Source of the DNA: Planctomycetota bacterium
Lineage (GTDB): Bacteria > Planctomycetota > Phycisphaerae > FEN-1346
Direction: 5' to 3'
Length of the DNA: 6,973 nt
Assembly (NCBI GenBank): GCA_026386995.1
Contig: JAPLMO010000440.1
Span: 1-6,973 of the forward strand
Shown here: positions 5,411 to 6,973 of the stretch, one piece after another
Layout of the letters: each line of letters begins with the position of its first letter
How positions within the stretch are numbered: position 1 is the stretch's first letter
Made by a program: the position numbers and the translations under genes
Notes under the pieces: model-generated
Database searches by the model: none
What the model saw: the letters and a program-made list of their open reading frames with translations, nothing else
Told to the model about the DNA's origin: nothing

Positions 5411-5529
5411 CCTTGCGGACCGGCGTAGGTCCGCGAACCTCTTGGACGAGAGGGCGGCAAGTGGCCCGGCGTTCGGGCCTCAAACGCCTTGCCGCGACAC
5501 AGGGCATGGTATTTCAAGGTAACAGGCGA
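5411..5529 (+). promoter_or_regulatory. Structured rpsA 5' leader
   Basis: The leader holds a hairpin GCGGACC (5415-5421)/GGTCCGC (5428-5434) with a 6-nt loop. A compound stem follows: outer GCGGCAAG (5454-5461)/CTTGCCGC (5488-5495) and inner GGCCCG (5463-5468)/CGGGCC (5474-5479) with a 5-nt loop. Only a weak Shine-Dalgarno-like AAGG precedes the start. In E. coli, rpsA has a structured initiation region with a weak Shine-Dalgarno sequence and is repressed by its own product; a similar control is plausible here but inferred. Confidence 0.5.

Positions 5530-6973
<1,444 letters not shown>

Overview
The window is GC-rich bacterial chromosome. A Planctomycetota-type genome is my best guess, from the SUMF1-fold secreted protein, the dispersed palindromic repeats and the style of the housekeeping genes, but no single marker settles it. 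Genes are intact and densely packed except for one decayed region in the middle.

Layout: (1) 68-1468, plus strand, a PurF-family protein. Its phosphoribosyltransferase half and Fe-S cysteines look intact, but its glutaminase half has lost the nucleophilic Cys and other key residues. (2) 1465-1596, a nested palindromic element lying exactly between two convergent genes and carrying the stop codons of both. (3) 1593-2357, minus strand, hisF, with a plausible promoter in the divergent intergenic region. (4) 2634-3425, plus strand, a secreted SUMF1/formylglycine-generating-enzyme-fold protein (C-type-lectin fold). (5) 3426-4187, a non-housekeeping block. (6) 4184-5362, plus strand, anmK (anhydro-MurNAc kinase, cell-wall recycling). 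(7) 5376 to the window end, plus strand, the promoter, structured leader and first 481 codons of rpsA (ribosomal protein S1).

The main result is that items 4 and 5 are the remains of a diversity-generating retroelement (DGR). The last ~43 codons of the SUMF1-fold gene (3276-3403) form a variable repeat. A non-coding copy lies 395 bp downstream (3671-3798) and is full of AAC codons, as expected of a template repeat. In the 126 nt compared codon by codon, 21 of 33 template adenines differ in the variable copy, against 11 of 93 other bases. Downstream, where accessory protein Avd and the reverse transcriptase should lie, only a 53-codon ORF remains (4026-4187). Its first ~14 residues look like the start of Avd and the rest like the extreme C-terminus of a DGR reverse transcriptase, so a deletion appears to have removed the catalytic core. 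A second copy of the palindromic element sits between the variable repeat and the template. The locus therefore looks like a fossil DGR whose receptor-like target gene survives frozen, unless a reverse transcriptase elsewhere serves it in trans.

The metabolic genes (purF-like, hisF, anmK, rpsA) do not form one operon. hisF is on the opposite strand, rpsA has its own promoter, and anmK appears translationally coupled to the DGR remnant through a GTGA overlap.
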